Assembly: GCA_023429845.1 (NCBI GenBank)
Contig: JAEZCY010000376.1
Coordinates: 1 to 13,223 of the forward strand
Origin: Acidobacteriota bacterium
GTDB lineage: Bacteria; Acidobacteriota; Vicinamibacteria; Vicinamibacterales; Vicinamibacteraceae
DNA length: 13,223 nucleotides
Direction of reading: 5' to 3'
The translations under genes were made by a program, and so were the position numbers. Of this stretch, positions 1 through 7,782 are shown in pieces. Under the pieces are notes generated by a model that saw only the letters and a list, made by a program, of their open reading frames with translations, was not told the DNA's origin and ran no database searches. Within the stretch, counting starts at the first letter, position 1. Every line of letters begins with the position of its first letter.

Positions 1-29
1 CCGGTGATGAGGATGATGGGGCGTGCCAT
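1..29 (-). CDS. 5' end of a minus-strand gene, possibly Rossmann-fold (partial)
   Basis: An ATG on the minus strand at 29-27 opens a frame reading MARPIILITG before the window ends. A short basic start followed by hydrophobic residues and T-G is how many NAD(P)-dependent short-chain dehydrogenases and epimerases begin, with the glycine-rich nucleotide loop next. Only ten residues are visible, so the family is a guess. No strong Shine-Dalgarno is seen upstream. The gene lies about 105 bp downstream of the RibD_C-domain gene on the same strand, with a strong hairpin in between. Confidence 0.4.
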
Positions 30-44
30 GACGCGGTGATTCTA

Positions 45-66
45 GCGGCCCGCACCGGCGGGCCGC
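45..66 (-). terminator. strong GC hairpin between two minus-strand genes
   Basis: A perfect 9-bp inverted repeat, GCGGCCCGC then GCGGGCCGC, surrounds a 4-nt loop (ACCG). It lies 70 bp past the stop of the upstream minus-strand gene and just before the next start. There is no T-tract, so it is not a textbook intrinsic terminator. A role in ending or attenuating transcription is inferred from position only. Confidence 0.4.
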
Positions 67-134
67 CACGCCAGCAGCAGGCGTGCGGCGCTGACGTGCA
101 GGCAGTTCGGGCGCCTGTTGCCGGTCGTCCGGCG

Positions 135-662
135 TCAGCGCGCGACTGTGTACTCCAGCAGCACCGTCCCGCTGCCCTCGTAGATGCGCTGCCCGGCGAG
201 AGTCAGCGTCACGCGGTCGCCTTTCGGCAGCAGCGGGATGCCGGAGCCGAGGAGTACCGGCACCAGGGCGACCTCCACGGTGTCGACGAGGCCGAGGTCG
301 ATGCACTGGCGGAACAGGTCTCCGCCGCCGAACAGCCACACGTCCTTGCCTGGTGCGCGCTTCAGGTCGGTGACGGTGCGCGCAAGGTCGGTTGCCACGC
401 GCACGCGCGGATGCGCCTGCGGGTCCAGTGTCCGCGAGAAGACGATGGTCTCCTTGCCGTACACGCCGTTGTCGTCGATGCCGCCCTCATGGGCCTGCAT
501 GGTCTCGTACGTGTGCCGGCCCATGATCAGGGTGTCGAATTGCGCGAACAGGGCGCCGAAGTCGATGGCCGGGTCCATCGGGATCCAGTCGTAGCTGCCG
601 TCCTCGGCCGCGATGAAGCCGTCGAGGCTGGCCGCTACCTGGTAGCGCAGTCGTCGCGCCAT
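135..662 (-). CDS. dihydrofolate reductase family protein (RibD C-terminal domain)
   Basis: The 175-residue protein has the RibD_C/DHFR-like fold of the YyaP/YwjB type: a likely cytosolic NAD(P)H-dependent reductase of unknown substrate. Visible signatures are the N-terminal strand with A11-S-L-D-G-F (residues 11-16), the MGRHTYE segment (47-53), the WLFGGG nucleotide loop (109-114) and the VPVLLGSGIPL strand (134-144), in family order and at the usual length. I start at the ATG at 662 because GGAGG lies five bases upstream; a GTG two codons earlier sits directly on that ribosome binding site. It is unlikely to be a true folate DHFR, and no riboflavin or folate genes adjoin it. Confidence 0.9.
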   Translation of the reverse strand: MARRLRYQVAASLDGFIAAEDGSYDWIPMDPAIDFGALFAQFDTLIMGRHTYETMQAHEGGIDDNGVYGKETIVFSRTLDPQAHPRVRVATDLARTVTDLKRAPGKDVWLFGGGDLFRQCIDLGLVDTVEVALVPVLLGSGIPLLPKGDRVTLTLAGQRIYEGSGTVLLEYTVAR

Positions 663-824
663 GTGCACCTCCGGGGCGCAGGATACCGCGCCCGCCGACG
701 GCGCCCCGGCGATGCTCTGATGGGTGCAGCCGCAGCGTCCTGCCCGGCGGTCGTGCGCGGCCGGCCGCGCTGGAGTGCGCGCTGGGCCCGCTCAGCCTGT
801 CTTGCTTGGTGGAGGGCGCAAGGG

Positions 825-854
825 TTGCCCTGCAGTCGTCGAGATTGGTACACT
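825..854 (+). promoter_or_regulatory. candidate sigma-70 promoter for tRNA-Gln
   Basis: TTGCCC at 825-830 and TACACT at 849-854 are separated by 18 bp, which would place the transcription start about 20-25 bp before the mature tRNA 5' end at 885. The match is moderate and rests on eye inspection of a GC-rich region. Confidence 0.35.
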
Positions 855-884
855 GGTTGTTCTTCGGCGCCTGCCGTCCTCTGC

Positions 885-958
885 TGGGAGGTCGTTCAAC
901 GGTAGGACACCACGCTCTGGACGTGGTTATCGGGGTTCGAATCCCTGCCTCCCAGCCA
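885..958 (+). tRNA. trnQ: tRNA-Gln (anticodon CUG), CCA encoded
   Basis: The cloverleaf is complete. The acceptor stem TGGGAGG (885-891) pairs with CCTCCCA (948-954), followed by discriminator G955 and an encoded CCA (956-958). The anticodon stem CCACG/CGTGG (910-914, 922-926) carries loop CTCTGGA with T at position 33 and anticodon CTG (917-919). The T-stem CGGGG/CCCTG holds loop TTCGAAT (936-942). The first pair is the weak U1-A72 typical of glutamine tRNAs. It decodes CAG. Its 3' part, from the T-loop through the acceptor, recurs with its downstream flank elsewhere in the window, so it is the probable chromosomal attachment site of the repeats described below. As the gene is intact here, nothing suggests loss of function. 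Confidence 0.97.
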
Positions 959-1034
959 GCCTAACTGCTTGCCTCTGAGAGACTTACGGTCCTCTCTGAT
1001 TGGCGCTTCTCCGTCGTTGCCCCAATAGTGCCCA
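936..1034 (+). repeat. att-like repeat A: tRNA-Gln 3' end plus downstream flank
   Basis: The tRNA T-loop-to-acceptor segment (936-955) and its flank (GCCTAACT, then GAGAGACTT, then TGCCCCAATAGTGCCCA at 1018-1034) recur in the same order and near-identical spacing at 5788-5887 and 13085-13182. Here the 5' half of the tRNA is intact, so in attachment-site terms this would be the side that restores the tRNA (core plus one arm). The attachment-site interpretation is an inference; the repeat itself is plain in the sequence. Confidence 0.75.
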
Positions 1035-1129
1035 TGTTGCTCTTCGCGCACGCCCGCGCGTAGCCCTCAATCGTGGCGATCGCTCCCAGGCGTTCTCTTG
1101 GCGAGCGGCGGCGTGCGTTTCTCTGCGCC

Positions 1130-1250
1130 GGAGGCCCAGTGAGCGTCAAGGGTCGAATCCCTGCCTCCAGGTGACGCTATCTCGCGCTGGGCCTGCAAAC
1201 TTCAGGTGTCGCTGGCTGCCGGCGCTCTCGTCGTTGCCAAACTGATGGCT
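1130..1250 (+). repeat. degenerate att-like repeat A' (T-arm mimic)
   Basis: AGGGTCGAATCCCTGCCTCC at 1149-1168 copies the tRNA T-arm and acceptor 3' strand, about 217 bp after the real one. A GGAGGC at 1130-1135 pairs perfectly with GCCTCC at 1163-1168, so the segment can fold as a small acceptor/T-arm-like hairpin. About 35 bp downstream follow CTTCAGGTGTCGCTGG and GTTGCCAAACTGATGGC, weak counterparts of CTTGCGGCG and the CCAATAGTGCCC motif in the good copies. The 959-1294 stretch contains no convincing gene; these repeats are its content. Confidence 0.55.
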
Positions 1251-1294
1251 CGGAGGAGTACCACGCCGGTCAGCCATGCCGCCGGCGCGGCATA

Positions 1295-4138
1295 TCAACG
1301 GTCGCGGAGCAGCGTGCGCCAGTTCACAATCAGCTGGATCGGGGGCACCGCTGGGTCCTTGGCGCGAACCGCGGCCAGAAACCGCCTGCCCTCCACAGCG
1401 GCGGCGTACGCGTTTGCCGTCGGCGTGACCAGCGGTGTCGTTTCGACGAAGGCGGACGCGTCAAAGAGCTCGCGCGGCGTGCCGAGCGCGATGTCGCCGC
1501 CCGTCCCTGCGAACGACCTGATGGTCATCCACTTGCGCTGGGACAGATACGCGACTTCGCGACCACCATCGATCCATTGGGGTGAGGTTCCCCCGTCGAT
1601 CGAGACCTTTCTCTTCACCTGCCCTGATGGAAAGCTGGCGACCCACACTTCATCACGGCCCGACTCGTCGGTGACATAGGCGAGCCAGCGATCGTCAGGA
1701 GAGACCGCCGCGTGATACTCGTTGGCCGCGGTGTTCATCGGCAGCCGCTCGGCACGACCGTCCTGCAAGTCGTCGACGTACAGGTCATCGCGGGTGGCAG
1801 GGTCGATGCGCACGCTCACGATCCGCACGCCATCGTTGCTCCAACTCGACGCGAACGCAGGCAGCTGGGAGCCGCCGATCTCGGCGTCGCCACTTGAGTC
1901 GCGCAGCCCCTTGATCAGCAGCCTGGGCGGTAGCTTCGCCGACGTGGTGTACACGAGGCGGCGGCCGTCAGGGGACCATCGTGGTGCGAACGCGACCCCG
2001 TCGAACGTCACCTGCGTCTCGGTGGAGGCGCCGAGATCCCGAACCCACACGTCCGCACCGCCATTGACGCGACGCCGCGAGACAGCCAGCGACTCGGCGT
2101 TGGGCGTGAGTGCCAACCCGACGTAGCGCGCTGGCGTCTCCACGAGGGGCACCGACGCGCCCGTCTCCGTGAACAAGCGCAAGGTGGCTGGAGTTCCGCC
2201 CGGATACGGCCACACGGCGAGAGGGCCGGCGGCCGACACCGAGAACGCCATGCGGCCCAGCTGCGTGATCGGGATGCCCGCCAGCAGCTCGATCGGTTCG
2301 CCGACGAACTCCAGCGTGCCTTCATCGAACGCACGAGCGAACAGCTTCGCGTCCCTCCCAAAGAACAGATACCCGCGCGAGTACACAAGTGACGACGGGT
2401 TCTGCTGAACCTTCATCAGCACACGGGATGGCTCACCGGTGAGCGAGCCGAGGCGAATCTCGCCCGGAATCGCGGCCGAATAGAAGAAGTGGCGGCCGTC
2501 ACCGATGAACTGCGGCCAGAAGTGGCTGCCCTCGTCCCTCGTCACCGGAACCACGGCGCCGCCCTCGGACGAGACCCGCGAGAGTCCCCCTGGTCCGCCC
2601 GTGAAGAGGATGACGCCCTCGGCATTCCACGTCGCGCCGGCCATCGTCGAGACATTCGTCGCAATGGTGAGGACGCGGCGATCCGACACGCGCACCTTGA
2701 GGAGTTGTTGGCGGGTGAAGAAGCCGACCCACACGCTGTCTGGTGACCAGAACGGCGTGTTGGCGTCCTCGGTCCCCGCGATCTCGACCGCACCGTCGGC
2801 GGCCGCATCGAGGGAGCGAATCCACAACCGCTTGATGCTGTCGCGCCCTACGGCGATGTAGGCCAGGCGGCGTCCATCCGGAGCGAGCGCGATCGGCACG
2901 TCGAAGCTGGAGGCATACGTCGTATCGGGCGCCGGCCACAGCTCGAAGCGGAGATCGGGTGCCGGCGACTCGGCGACCTGGGTGGGATCCGCTACCGAGA
3001 GTGCGTAGACACTGAAGGTCGCCACCAGCGCCGCAGCCCATCCCGCGCGCTCGATCCAGGACATCCGCGTCGGGCGATCCGTGACGGAAGGACCCAACGT
3101 TGGCGTGGCGAGAGAGCGTAAATCGAACAGTAGGTCGTTCGTCGTCTGCCAACGATCATCAGGCGCCTTCGCCAGACACCTCGACAGCGTACGCGCCAGT
3201 GGTCCGGGCACGGCCGGTACCAGGTCGCGGAGCGGAACTGGCTCGTCCTCGCAGACGCTGGCGACAACCGCCGCCGGCGTGTTCCCCGTGAATGCCCGTT
3301 GTCCGGTGATCATCTCGTACGCCACCGCGCCGAACGAGAAGATGTCGGTCCGCGAATCCACGAGGTGGCCGGTGAGCTGCTCCGGTGAGCCGTACGCAGG
3401 CGTGGCCATGACCGGCGCCGGATCGCTGCCGCCCGTGCGCGTGGCAATGCCGAAGTCGAGTACCTTCACGCCGACCGCCGTGAGCATCACGTTCGCAGGC
3501 TTGACGTCCCGATGCACGATGCCGCGGCGATGTGACTTGTCGAGGGCATCGACGATCTGCGTGCAGTACTCGATCGCGCGCCCCAGCGGCAGCGCGCCAC
3601 GCGCGAGCCGCTGTTGCAGCGTCTCGCCTTCGAGATACTCCATGACGATGTAGTCGACGCCGTCCTGGCTGCCGATGTCGTGGATGGTGCAGATGTGCGG
3701 ATGATTCAGGCTCGAGACGATCTCTGCTTCGCGGGTCAGCTCATGGCGCTCCGACCCCGCATGAAGATCGCGCAGGAGAACCTTGATGGCCACGGTCCGC
3801 TTCAGGCGGGCATCGGCCGCGCGGTACACCTCCCCCATTCCGCCGGCCCCCAGCAATGCCTGCAGCTTGTACGGCCCGAACGTTCGTCCGAGAAAGCGGC
3901 CCGGGACTGCCAGCTGTTGGTCGAGTCGCCTGGTCAAGTCAGCGCGAAGCTCCCGGCTAAGCTGCGCATCCAGAACGGCTGGTGCGTTGAGGCCATGCGC
4001 GATCAGCGACTCCACCTCGGTACGCAGGGCATCGTCGCCCCGGCACGCCGCCGCGAGAAACTCGTCTCGCTCGCTCGGACTCCGCTCGAGCGTCGCGTGA
4101 TACAGGCGTTCGATCTCCCGCCACCGGTCAGGCGTCAT
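1295..4138 (-). CDS. membrane-anchored Ser/Thr protein kinase with C-terminal PD40/TolB-like propeller
   Basis: This 947-residue protein is a PknB-type Hanks kinase. A short helical N-terminal region (1-80) precedes the kinase domain (about 88-345): glycine loop GAGGMG (97-102), VAIK lysine K119, catalytic H209-R-D with K213 and N216, D228-F-G, and SPE (251-253). All catalytic residues are present, so it should be active. One transmembrane helix (about 363-383) puts the remaining 560 residues outside the cytoplasm. They contain several WSPDG/SPDD-type PD40 beta-propeller repeats, a likely ligand or protein sensing domain. Its start overlaps the end of the sigma factor gene by 11 bp, so the two are co-transcribed and probably translationally coupled. 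This sigma-plus-kinase pairing is common in Acidobacteriota. The phosphorylation target is unknown; the paired sigma factor is an obvious candidate. Confidence 0.93.
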   Translation of the reverse strand: MTPDRWREIERLYHATLERSPSERDEFLAAACRGDDALRTEVESLIAHGLNAPAVLDAQLSRELRADLTRRLDQQLAVPGRFLGRTFGPYKLQALLGAGGMGEVYRAADARLKRTVAIKVLLRDLHAGSERHELTREAEIVSSLNHPHICTIHDIGSQDGVDYIVMEYLEGETLQQRLARGALPLGRAIEYCTQIVDALDKSHRRGIVHRDVKPANVMLTAVGVKVLDFGIATRTGGSDPAPVMATPAYGSPEQLTGHLVDSRTDIFSFGAVAYEMITGQRAFTGNTPAAVVASVCEDEPVPLRDLVPAVPGPLARTLSRCLAKAPDDRWQTTNDLLFDLRSLATPTLGPSVTDRPTRMSWIERAGWAAALVATFSVYALSVADPTQVAESPAPDLRFELWPAPDTTYASSFDVPIALAPDGRRLAYIAVGRDSIKRLWIRSLDAAADGAVEIAGTEDANTPFWSPDSVWVGFFTRQQLLKVRVSDRRVLTIATNVSTMAGATWNAEGVILFTGGPGGLSRVSSEGGAVVPVTRDEGSHFWPQFIGDGRHFFYSAAIPGEIRLGSLTGEPSRVLMKVQQNPSSLVYSRGYLFFGRDAKLFARAFDEGTLEFVGEPIELLAGIPITQLGRMAFSVSAAGPLAVWPYPGGTPATLRLFTETGASVPLVETPARYVGLALTPNAESLAVSRRRVNGGADVWVRDLGASTETQVTFDGVAFAPRWSPDGRRLVYTTSAKLPPRLLIKGLRDSSGDAEIGGSQLPAFASSWSNDGVRIVSVRIDPATRDDLYVDDLQDGRAERLPMNTAANEYHAAVSPDDRWLAYVTDESGRDEVWVASFPSGQVKRKVSIDGGTSPQWIDGGREVAYLSQRKWMTIRSFAGTGGDIALGTPRELFDASAFVETTPLVTPTANAYAAAVEGRRFLAAVRAKDPAVPPIQLIVNWRTLLRDR

Positions 4139-4721
4139 GGGTCCCAGACAGCTCTCGCGCGAGCCAAGCCCTGGCGAGATCCCAGTCGCGGGTCACCGTG
4201 ATCGGCGACACCTGCAGCACGACTGCGGTTTCGTCGATGGTGAGACCTCCGAAGAAGCGCAGTTCCACGACCCGGCTCTTGCGCTCGTCGAAGGCAGCAA
4301 GTGCGTTCAACGCGTCGTCGAGAGCAACGAGCTCGGCGTCCGTCGCGTGGGGGATCTCGGGCGCCTCGTCGAGCGAGACCCACACCGCGTTACCACCGCG
4401 CTTCAACTTCTTTCGGGCCCGTGCCACGTCGACGAGGATGCGGCGCATGAGGCGAGCCGACACCGCGAAGAAGTGGGCCCGGCTCTGCCAGCGGACCCGC
4501 CCGCCGTCGATCAGCCGAACGAACGCCTCGTTCACGAGCGCCGTTGTCTGCAGCGGATGGCCGGCTGGCTCTCGAGCCATGTAGTGATGGGCCAGTTGCT
4601 GCAGCTCGCGCTCCACGAGGGGGATCAGTTGCTCGAGCGCTCCGGCGTCTCCGTCGTTCCAGGCGCCGAGGAGGCGGGTGATCTGCGCGGTATCGCCGGT
4701 CGCCATTTCGCGTGGGTTCAT
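4128..4721 (-). CDS. ECF-type RNA polymerase sigma factor (TIGR02999-like)
   Basis: This 197-residue protein has a sigma region 2 (about 30-105, including the TTALVNEAFVRL and HFFAVSARLMRRILVD segments) and a region 4 helix-turn-helix (about 135-190, VVELRFFGGLTIDETA through VSPITVTRDW). That combination is typical of the ECF sigma group found next to Ser/Thr kinases. The frame stays open to 4994, but family length and homology begin near the ATG at 4721; an ATG at 4706 is also possible, and neither has a strong ribosome binding site. The last codons run into the kinase gene. No anti-sigma factor is adjacent, so control is more likely through the partner kinase (inference). It is divergent from the secreted protein gene at 4873, and the 151-bp gap may hold promoters for both. 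Confidence 0.9.
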   Translation of the reverse strand: MNPREMATGDTAQITRLLGAWNDGDAGALEQLIPLVERELQQLAHHYMAREPAGHPLQTTALVNEAFVRLIDGGRVRWQSRAHFFAVSARLMRRILVDVARARKKLKRGGNAVWVSLDEAPEIPHATDAELVALDDALNALAAFDERKSRVVELRFFGGLTIDETAVVLQVSPITVTRDWDLARAWLARELSGTHDA

Positions 4722-4872
4722 CTTGCCACGGGAGCGGGCCCGACGGCCGACATGATGCAATCGGTGCTCGAACGACGCTAGTACCTGTAGGGCGGGCGTT
4801 GGATGAACACACCTCCTGCCCGGGTCGATATCTGATTCGGCCAGCAAGCAGCGTTTGGCTGGGAGGTCACTC

Positions 4873-5361
4873 ATGCGTGAATTCGTTGTGGCGGTCCTCT
4901 TCCTCGCGTTCACGGCAGGGACCAGCGGGCAAACGCCTGCTCCTTCTTCAGGTTCAACAGGCGACGAGGCCGCAGTCCGGGCGGCGCTCAGCACGTTCTA
5001 CCGAGGCTGGAATGCTCACGACGCCACGTTGATGGTCTCGGTGTTTGCCGAGGACGTGGATCACATCAATGTGTTCGGCGAGTGGCACAAGGGGAAGGCG
5101 GCCATTCAGAAGGATCTGACGATGATTCACGCGGGGCCGTCGCGGAACAGTCAGCGGACGCCAACGTTCGAGAAGTTCCGCTTCCTCACGCCCGACGTGG
5201 TCGTCGTGCAGGTGTCGAGTGTTCAGACCTCCGCTCTCAGCACGGCCGGTCCGACGCTTGGCACCTACGTGCTGCAGAAGCGCGAGGACAAGTGGCTGGT
5301 GGTCAGCTTCACGAACGTCGCCCCGGGCCTGCGGCCAGACAAGATGGGCAACAAGGACTGA
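4873..5361 (+). CDS. secreted SnoaL-like / DUF4440 (SgcJ-type) protein
   Basis: The 162-residue product has an N-terminal signal peptide (about residues 1-19, a hydrophobic VVAVLFLAF core ending TSG). It is followed by an NTF2-like cone fold typical of SgcJ/EcaC or DUF4440 proteins: AVRAALSTFYRGWNAHD (34-50), FAEDVDHINVFGEW (58-71) and a C-terminal WLVVSFTN strand. Related proteins are exported or periplasmic and their activity is usually unknown. I start at the ATG at 4873, which has GGGAGG seven bases upstream, rather than the in-frame TTG at 4855. It is divergent to the sigma/kinase pair and could be a target of that sigma factor, which is a guess from position. Confidence 0.85.
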   Translation: MREFVVAVLFLAFTAGTSGQTPAPSSGSTGDEAAVRAALSTFYRGWNAHDATLMVSVFAEDVDHINVFGEWHKGKAAIQKDLTMIHAGPSRNSQRTPTFEKFRFLTPDVVVVQVSSVQTSALSTAGPTLGTYVLQKREDKWLVVSFTNVAPGLRPDKMGNKD

Positions 5362-5638
5362 GCCATGGGGCGGGGTCCGTGCGACTCGCACGAACGAATA
5401 AGACCTGAAGTCTCACGAAAGCGGCACCCATCCGAAACCCTGGAAGCGATGCGGGCCTGGCAATTCGTCGCGTCGGGCGAGACTGCGTGGGTCCGCCGAC
5501 CAAAGTCACAACCGCCGCCGGCTTCAGCAAACGGAACGGCGACGTTGGAGGTCCTCGCCTGCGAGATCGGTGGCTATCCGATCACCGGGCAAGGTTGGAG
5601 CCGTTTGGAACCGGCACAGTGGAGGCCATTGACCCGTT
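5362..5638. other. intergenic stretch with no recognisable feature
   Basis: Between the SnoaL-like gene and the conserved 67-bp block I see no credible gene, RNA or repeat. Open frames here lack ribosome binding sites and family resemblance. The conserved repeat sequence begins abruptly at about 5639. Confidence 0.5.
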
Positions 5639-5705
5639 GCCCCAATAGTGCCAAACCTGGGGGAGAAGCGGGAGGAATCGAGTAGACGGCAGTGCACGAA
5701 ACGGA
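5639..5705 (+). repeat. conserved 67-bp block, copy B
   Basis: It starts with GCCCCAATAGTGCC and ends GCACGAAACGGA. It matches 12936-13002 at 65 of 67 positions although the copies are 7.3 kb apart. The level of identity drops sharply beyond both ends. It contains the CCAATAGTGCC motif also found on the other side of the core. Within an attachment-site model it would be the second arm, absent at the intact tRNA copy. Confidence 0.8.
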
Positions 5706-5709
5706 ACCC

Positions 5710-5738
5710 TTCAACTGCTTGTGTCTCAAACAGTTGGA
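5710..5738 (+). repeat. imperfect inverted repeat, 5-nt loop, copy B
   Basis: TTCAACTGCTTG pairs with CAAACAGTTGGA around the loop TGTCT (5722-5726), with one C/A mismatch and one G-T pair. The equivalent place in the other copy (13009-13033) forms a perfect 10-bp stem with a different sequence and the same loop size, including a compensatory T-A to C-G change. Confidence 0.55.
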
Positions 5739-5787
5739 ACCGGAAACCCTGCGCCATCAGCCAATTGCAGGAGAGTGTAGCTCCGAA

Positions 5788-5887
5788 TTCGAATCCCTGC
5801 CTCCCAGTCAGCCTAACTTCTTGTCGCTGAGAGACTTGCGGCGATCTCGGTTTGGCGATTCTTTGCCAGTGCCCAAATAGTGCCCAT
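5788..5887 (+). repeat. att-like repeat B: tRNA-Gln 3'-end copy with arm motif
   Basis: TTCGAATCCCTGCCTCCCAG (5788-5807) is identical to tRNA-Gln 936-955. It is followed by GCCTAACT, GAGAGACTTGCGG and GTGCCCAAATAGTGCCC (5869-5885). The bases before the T-loop (CTCCGAA) do not restore the T-stem, so it is not a functional tRNA. Sequence on both sides of the core is shared with the copy at 13085, so it has an arm-core-arm layout. Confidence 0.8.
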
Positions 5888-6001
5888 CTCACGCTTCGCG
5901 CGGCAACACCCGCGCAATCCGACTTGTCCGGCGGCGATCGCTCCACCAGCAAAGTTTGGCGACCCCTAAAACTGCGTTCTCGGCGCCAAGGCCAAGAGTG
6001 C

Positions 6002-6110
6002 GTCGAGGGTCGAATCCCTGCATCTCACGCAACACCATCCTTTTGCCGTGCCGGGACTTGCGGCGTCTCGCTGTCTGCTGGCAGACGACAGTGCCTCCAG
6101 CATGCCTCCC
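6002..6110 (+). repeat. degenerate att-like repeat B'
   Basis: GAGGGTCGAATCCCTGC at 6005-6021 is a T-arm copy located 222 bp after copy B, matching the A to A' distance (217 bp). GACTTGCGGCG follows after 33 bp, against 32 bp in copy B, and a weak GCAGACGACAGTGCC lies further on in place of the arm motif. The acceptor-like pairing seen in A' and C' is not present here. Confidence 0.5.
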
Positions 6111-6139
6111 TCCTCCGCGATGCTGGATGACGCTGCGCG

Positions 6140-6553
6140 TCAGCGTGTTCTGACGAGCCAGGTGTACTGAAACAACTGCGTGCTGCCCCAAGGCGTCGTG
6201 TGGACGTGCGGGCGCGCATCACGCAGTTCGAAGGTGAGCCCGATCTCGTTGGCCAGCTGTTCCGGCGAGTAGCGTGCCACCGGAAGGCCGCTGCACTTCT
6301 CCGGCCCGTCCGGCGCGGAGGTGGCGATGATGGCGCTGCCGCCAGGCTTCAGTGTCTGGAGCAGGTGGTGCTTGTAGCGCGTGCGATCGTCGGGCGTCGT
6401 CAGGAAGTGGAACACGGCACGATCGTGCCAGATGTCCATCGGTTTCAGCGCCCAATCGCTCGTGACATCCGCTTCGATCCAGATCGGCGTCTGCCGCTGA
6501 TCCGAGACGCGCCTTCGCGCGGTCCAGCGCCGCGCCGGAGATGTCGAGGACCG
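6140..6553 (-). pseudogene. class I SAM-dependent methyltransferase, C-terminal part, broken
   Basis: The minus strand encodes an intact C-terminal methyltransferase segment (6140-6439 open from an internal ATG) containing DIWHDRAVFHFL, LKPGGSAIIATSAPDGP and a closing TPWGSTQLFQYTW. These are the post-motif-I strands of a class I methyltransferase resembling the short thiopurine/UbiE-like enzymes. Further upstream VLDISGAALDRAKARLG (motif I/II region) is in another frame than the following IWIEADVTSDW, so a frameshift of one or two bases lies near 6508. The 5' side is cut at 6554 by an insertion sequence. The remnant of the N-terminus lies beyond that element at 7714-7779. It cannot make a normal enzyme. 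Confidence 0.75.
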
Positions 6554-6557
6554 CTAG

Positions 6558-7709
6558 GGAAACTCTGCACAGGTAACTGTGCCGGGTGACGAAGCGGAGC
6601 CCGACGCCCCGGCAGGCGGCCCAGCGGCACGACGTCGTCGCCCGCGCGGCGCGCCCGCGGGCGTGGGACGCGGTGAGGCGCTCATGCCGGACACACCTGC
6701 GGCATCAAGCGGCGTCGCAGCAGGTAGAGATTCGCGAGCGCAAAGGCCGCAAACAGACGCGCGGTGTTCTTCGCCAGCCCGCGATAGCGGACCTTCGTGA
6801 AGCCCCACAGGCGTTTCACGACGTGGAAGGCATGCTCGCCGCGGGCGCGCGCTTGGGACCGGCGGCGGTTCTCGAGGCGCTGCCCGGCCGTCAACGGCCG
6901 TTGCCGCGTCCCGCGGCGGTTCACGCGATACCGCACGCCCTGGGCGCGGGCGCACGCGCGGTGGAACTCGCTCCAGTACGCCTGGTCGCCATGGAGCACC
7001 TGCTCTTCCCCGTGCAACAGGTGCGGGAGTTGCGTGATGTCGGCCACGTGCGCGGCCGTAGTCGTCAGACTATGGACGATCCCGTGCGGGTCGGTGCCCA
7101 CATGCGCCTTCATGCCGAAGTGCCACGTCTTGCCCTTCCGGGTTTGGTGCATCTCCGGATCCCGCGCCTGCACGGCATTCTTGGTGGAGGGCGGCGCCTC
7201 GATGAGCGTCGCATCGACGATCGTGCCCGCTTTCAGCAGGAGCTGCCGCTCCTCGAGCAACGTGCGCACCGCGGCGAACATCGCCTCCGTCAGCTGATGC
7301 CGCTCCAGCAGGTGGCGGAATCGCAGGATGGTCGACTCGTCTGGCACCGTGTCCACGCTCAGCTCCATCCCCGCAAAGCGCCGCATCGCCTCGGAGTCGT
7401 ACAGCGCATCCTCCATGGCCGGGTCCGACAGATTGAACCAGTGCTGCAGAAAGTAGATCCGCAGCATCGGGGCAACGGCATCGGCTGCGTCCCCTGGCCC
7501 GCCTTCGGATAGTGCGGCTCAATCAGCGCCAGCAGCCGCGTCCAGGGAATGACCGCGTCCATCTCGGCGAGAAACCGCTCCCGCCGCGTCACCTTCCCCT
7601 TGCTGTCCCACGCCAGTGAAGCAAATGTCGGCTGCGTCATCGGATCTCCCGGTCCGACGCAGTATGCCGACCTCGCCATCGCCTGTCGATCCCCCCGTGC
7701 AGAGTTTCC
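6558..7709 (-). mobile_element. IS5-family insertion sequence (IS5 subgroup), 1152 bp
   Basis: Perfect 13-bp terminal inverted repeats, GGAAACTCTGCAC at 6558-6570 and GTGCAGAGTTTCC at 7697-7709, bound the element. A direct CTAG flanks it on each side (6554-6557, 7710-7713), matching the 4-bp YTAR-type target duplication of IS5 elements. It carries one transposase gene, frameshifted. Insertion split the methyltransferase gene. Confidence 0.92.
6682..7640 (-). pseudogene. IS5-type DDE transposase, single-base frameshift
   Basis: The reading frame starts at ATG 7640 (GGGAGA ribosome binding site) with MTQPTFASLAWDSKGKV and runs through the IEPHYPKAGQGTQPM segment characteristic of IS5 transposases. 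It then loses frame near 7468: the conserved MLRIYFLQHWFNLSD continues in the next frame from 7467 to 6682. In the second part the catalytic residues are all visible: D85 in TIVDATLIEAP, D161 in HGDQAY, and E211 with R207 and K218 (R-3-E-6-K spacing), counted from the internal Met. A one-base deletion explains the break. IS5-subgroup members normally use a single frame, so programmed frameshifting is possible but not expected. Confidence 0.88.
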
Positions 7710-7713
7710 CTAG

Positions 7714-7779
7714 GAGAATGGCCCCACGTCCGTCGAGCGCCTGTTCGCCGACGCCCGGCGCAGTATTTGCGATGGCATC
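7714..7779 (-). pseudogene. N-terminal remnant of the methyltransferase beyond the IS
   Basis: If the insertion sequence and one CTAG are removed, the minus strand reads without stops from about 7779 into VLDISGAAL, giving APGVGEQALDGRGAILLAVLDIS. GVGEQ takes the place of the GxGxS glycine loop. Spacing and residues are poor compared with working enzymes, and the frame ends against the degenerate repeat at 7783. The gene was therefore probably already truncated and decayed. Confidence 0.4.
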
Positions 7780-7782
7780 CCC

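Noticed and set aside
36..905. Long plus-strand open frame opposite the DHFR-family gene and running into the tRNA.
   Set aside because: It is antisense to a well-recognised gene, has no family resemblance and overlaps the tRNA; it is a high-GC shadow frame.
5670..5807. A possible second tRNA or tRNA-like RNA: GGGAGG at 5670-5675 complements CCTCCC at 5800-5805, with a hairpin and T-loop between; the same at 12967-13104.
   Set aside because: The T-stem is broken (CCGAA opposite CCCTG), the span of about 136 nt is too long, and the anticodon-like loop lacks a conserved T33 in copy D. A tRNA 3' fragment is a better description.
6096..6146. Inverted repeats TCCAGCAT/ATGCTGGA (6096-6127) and ACGCTG/CAGCGT (6130-6146) as terminators after the methyltransferase.
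   Set aside because: Stems are short, there is no T-tract and the gene is a pseudogene; kept only as a note.
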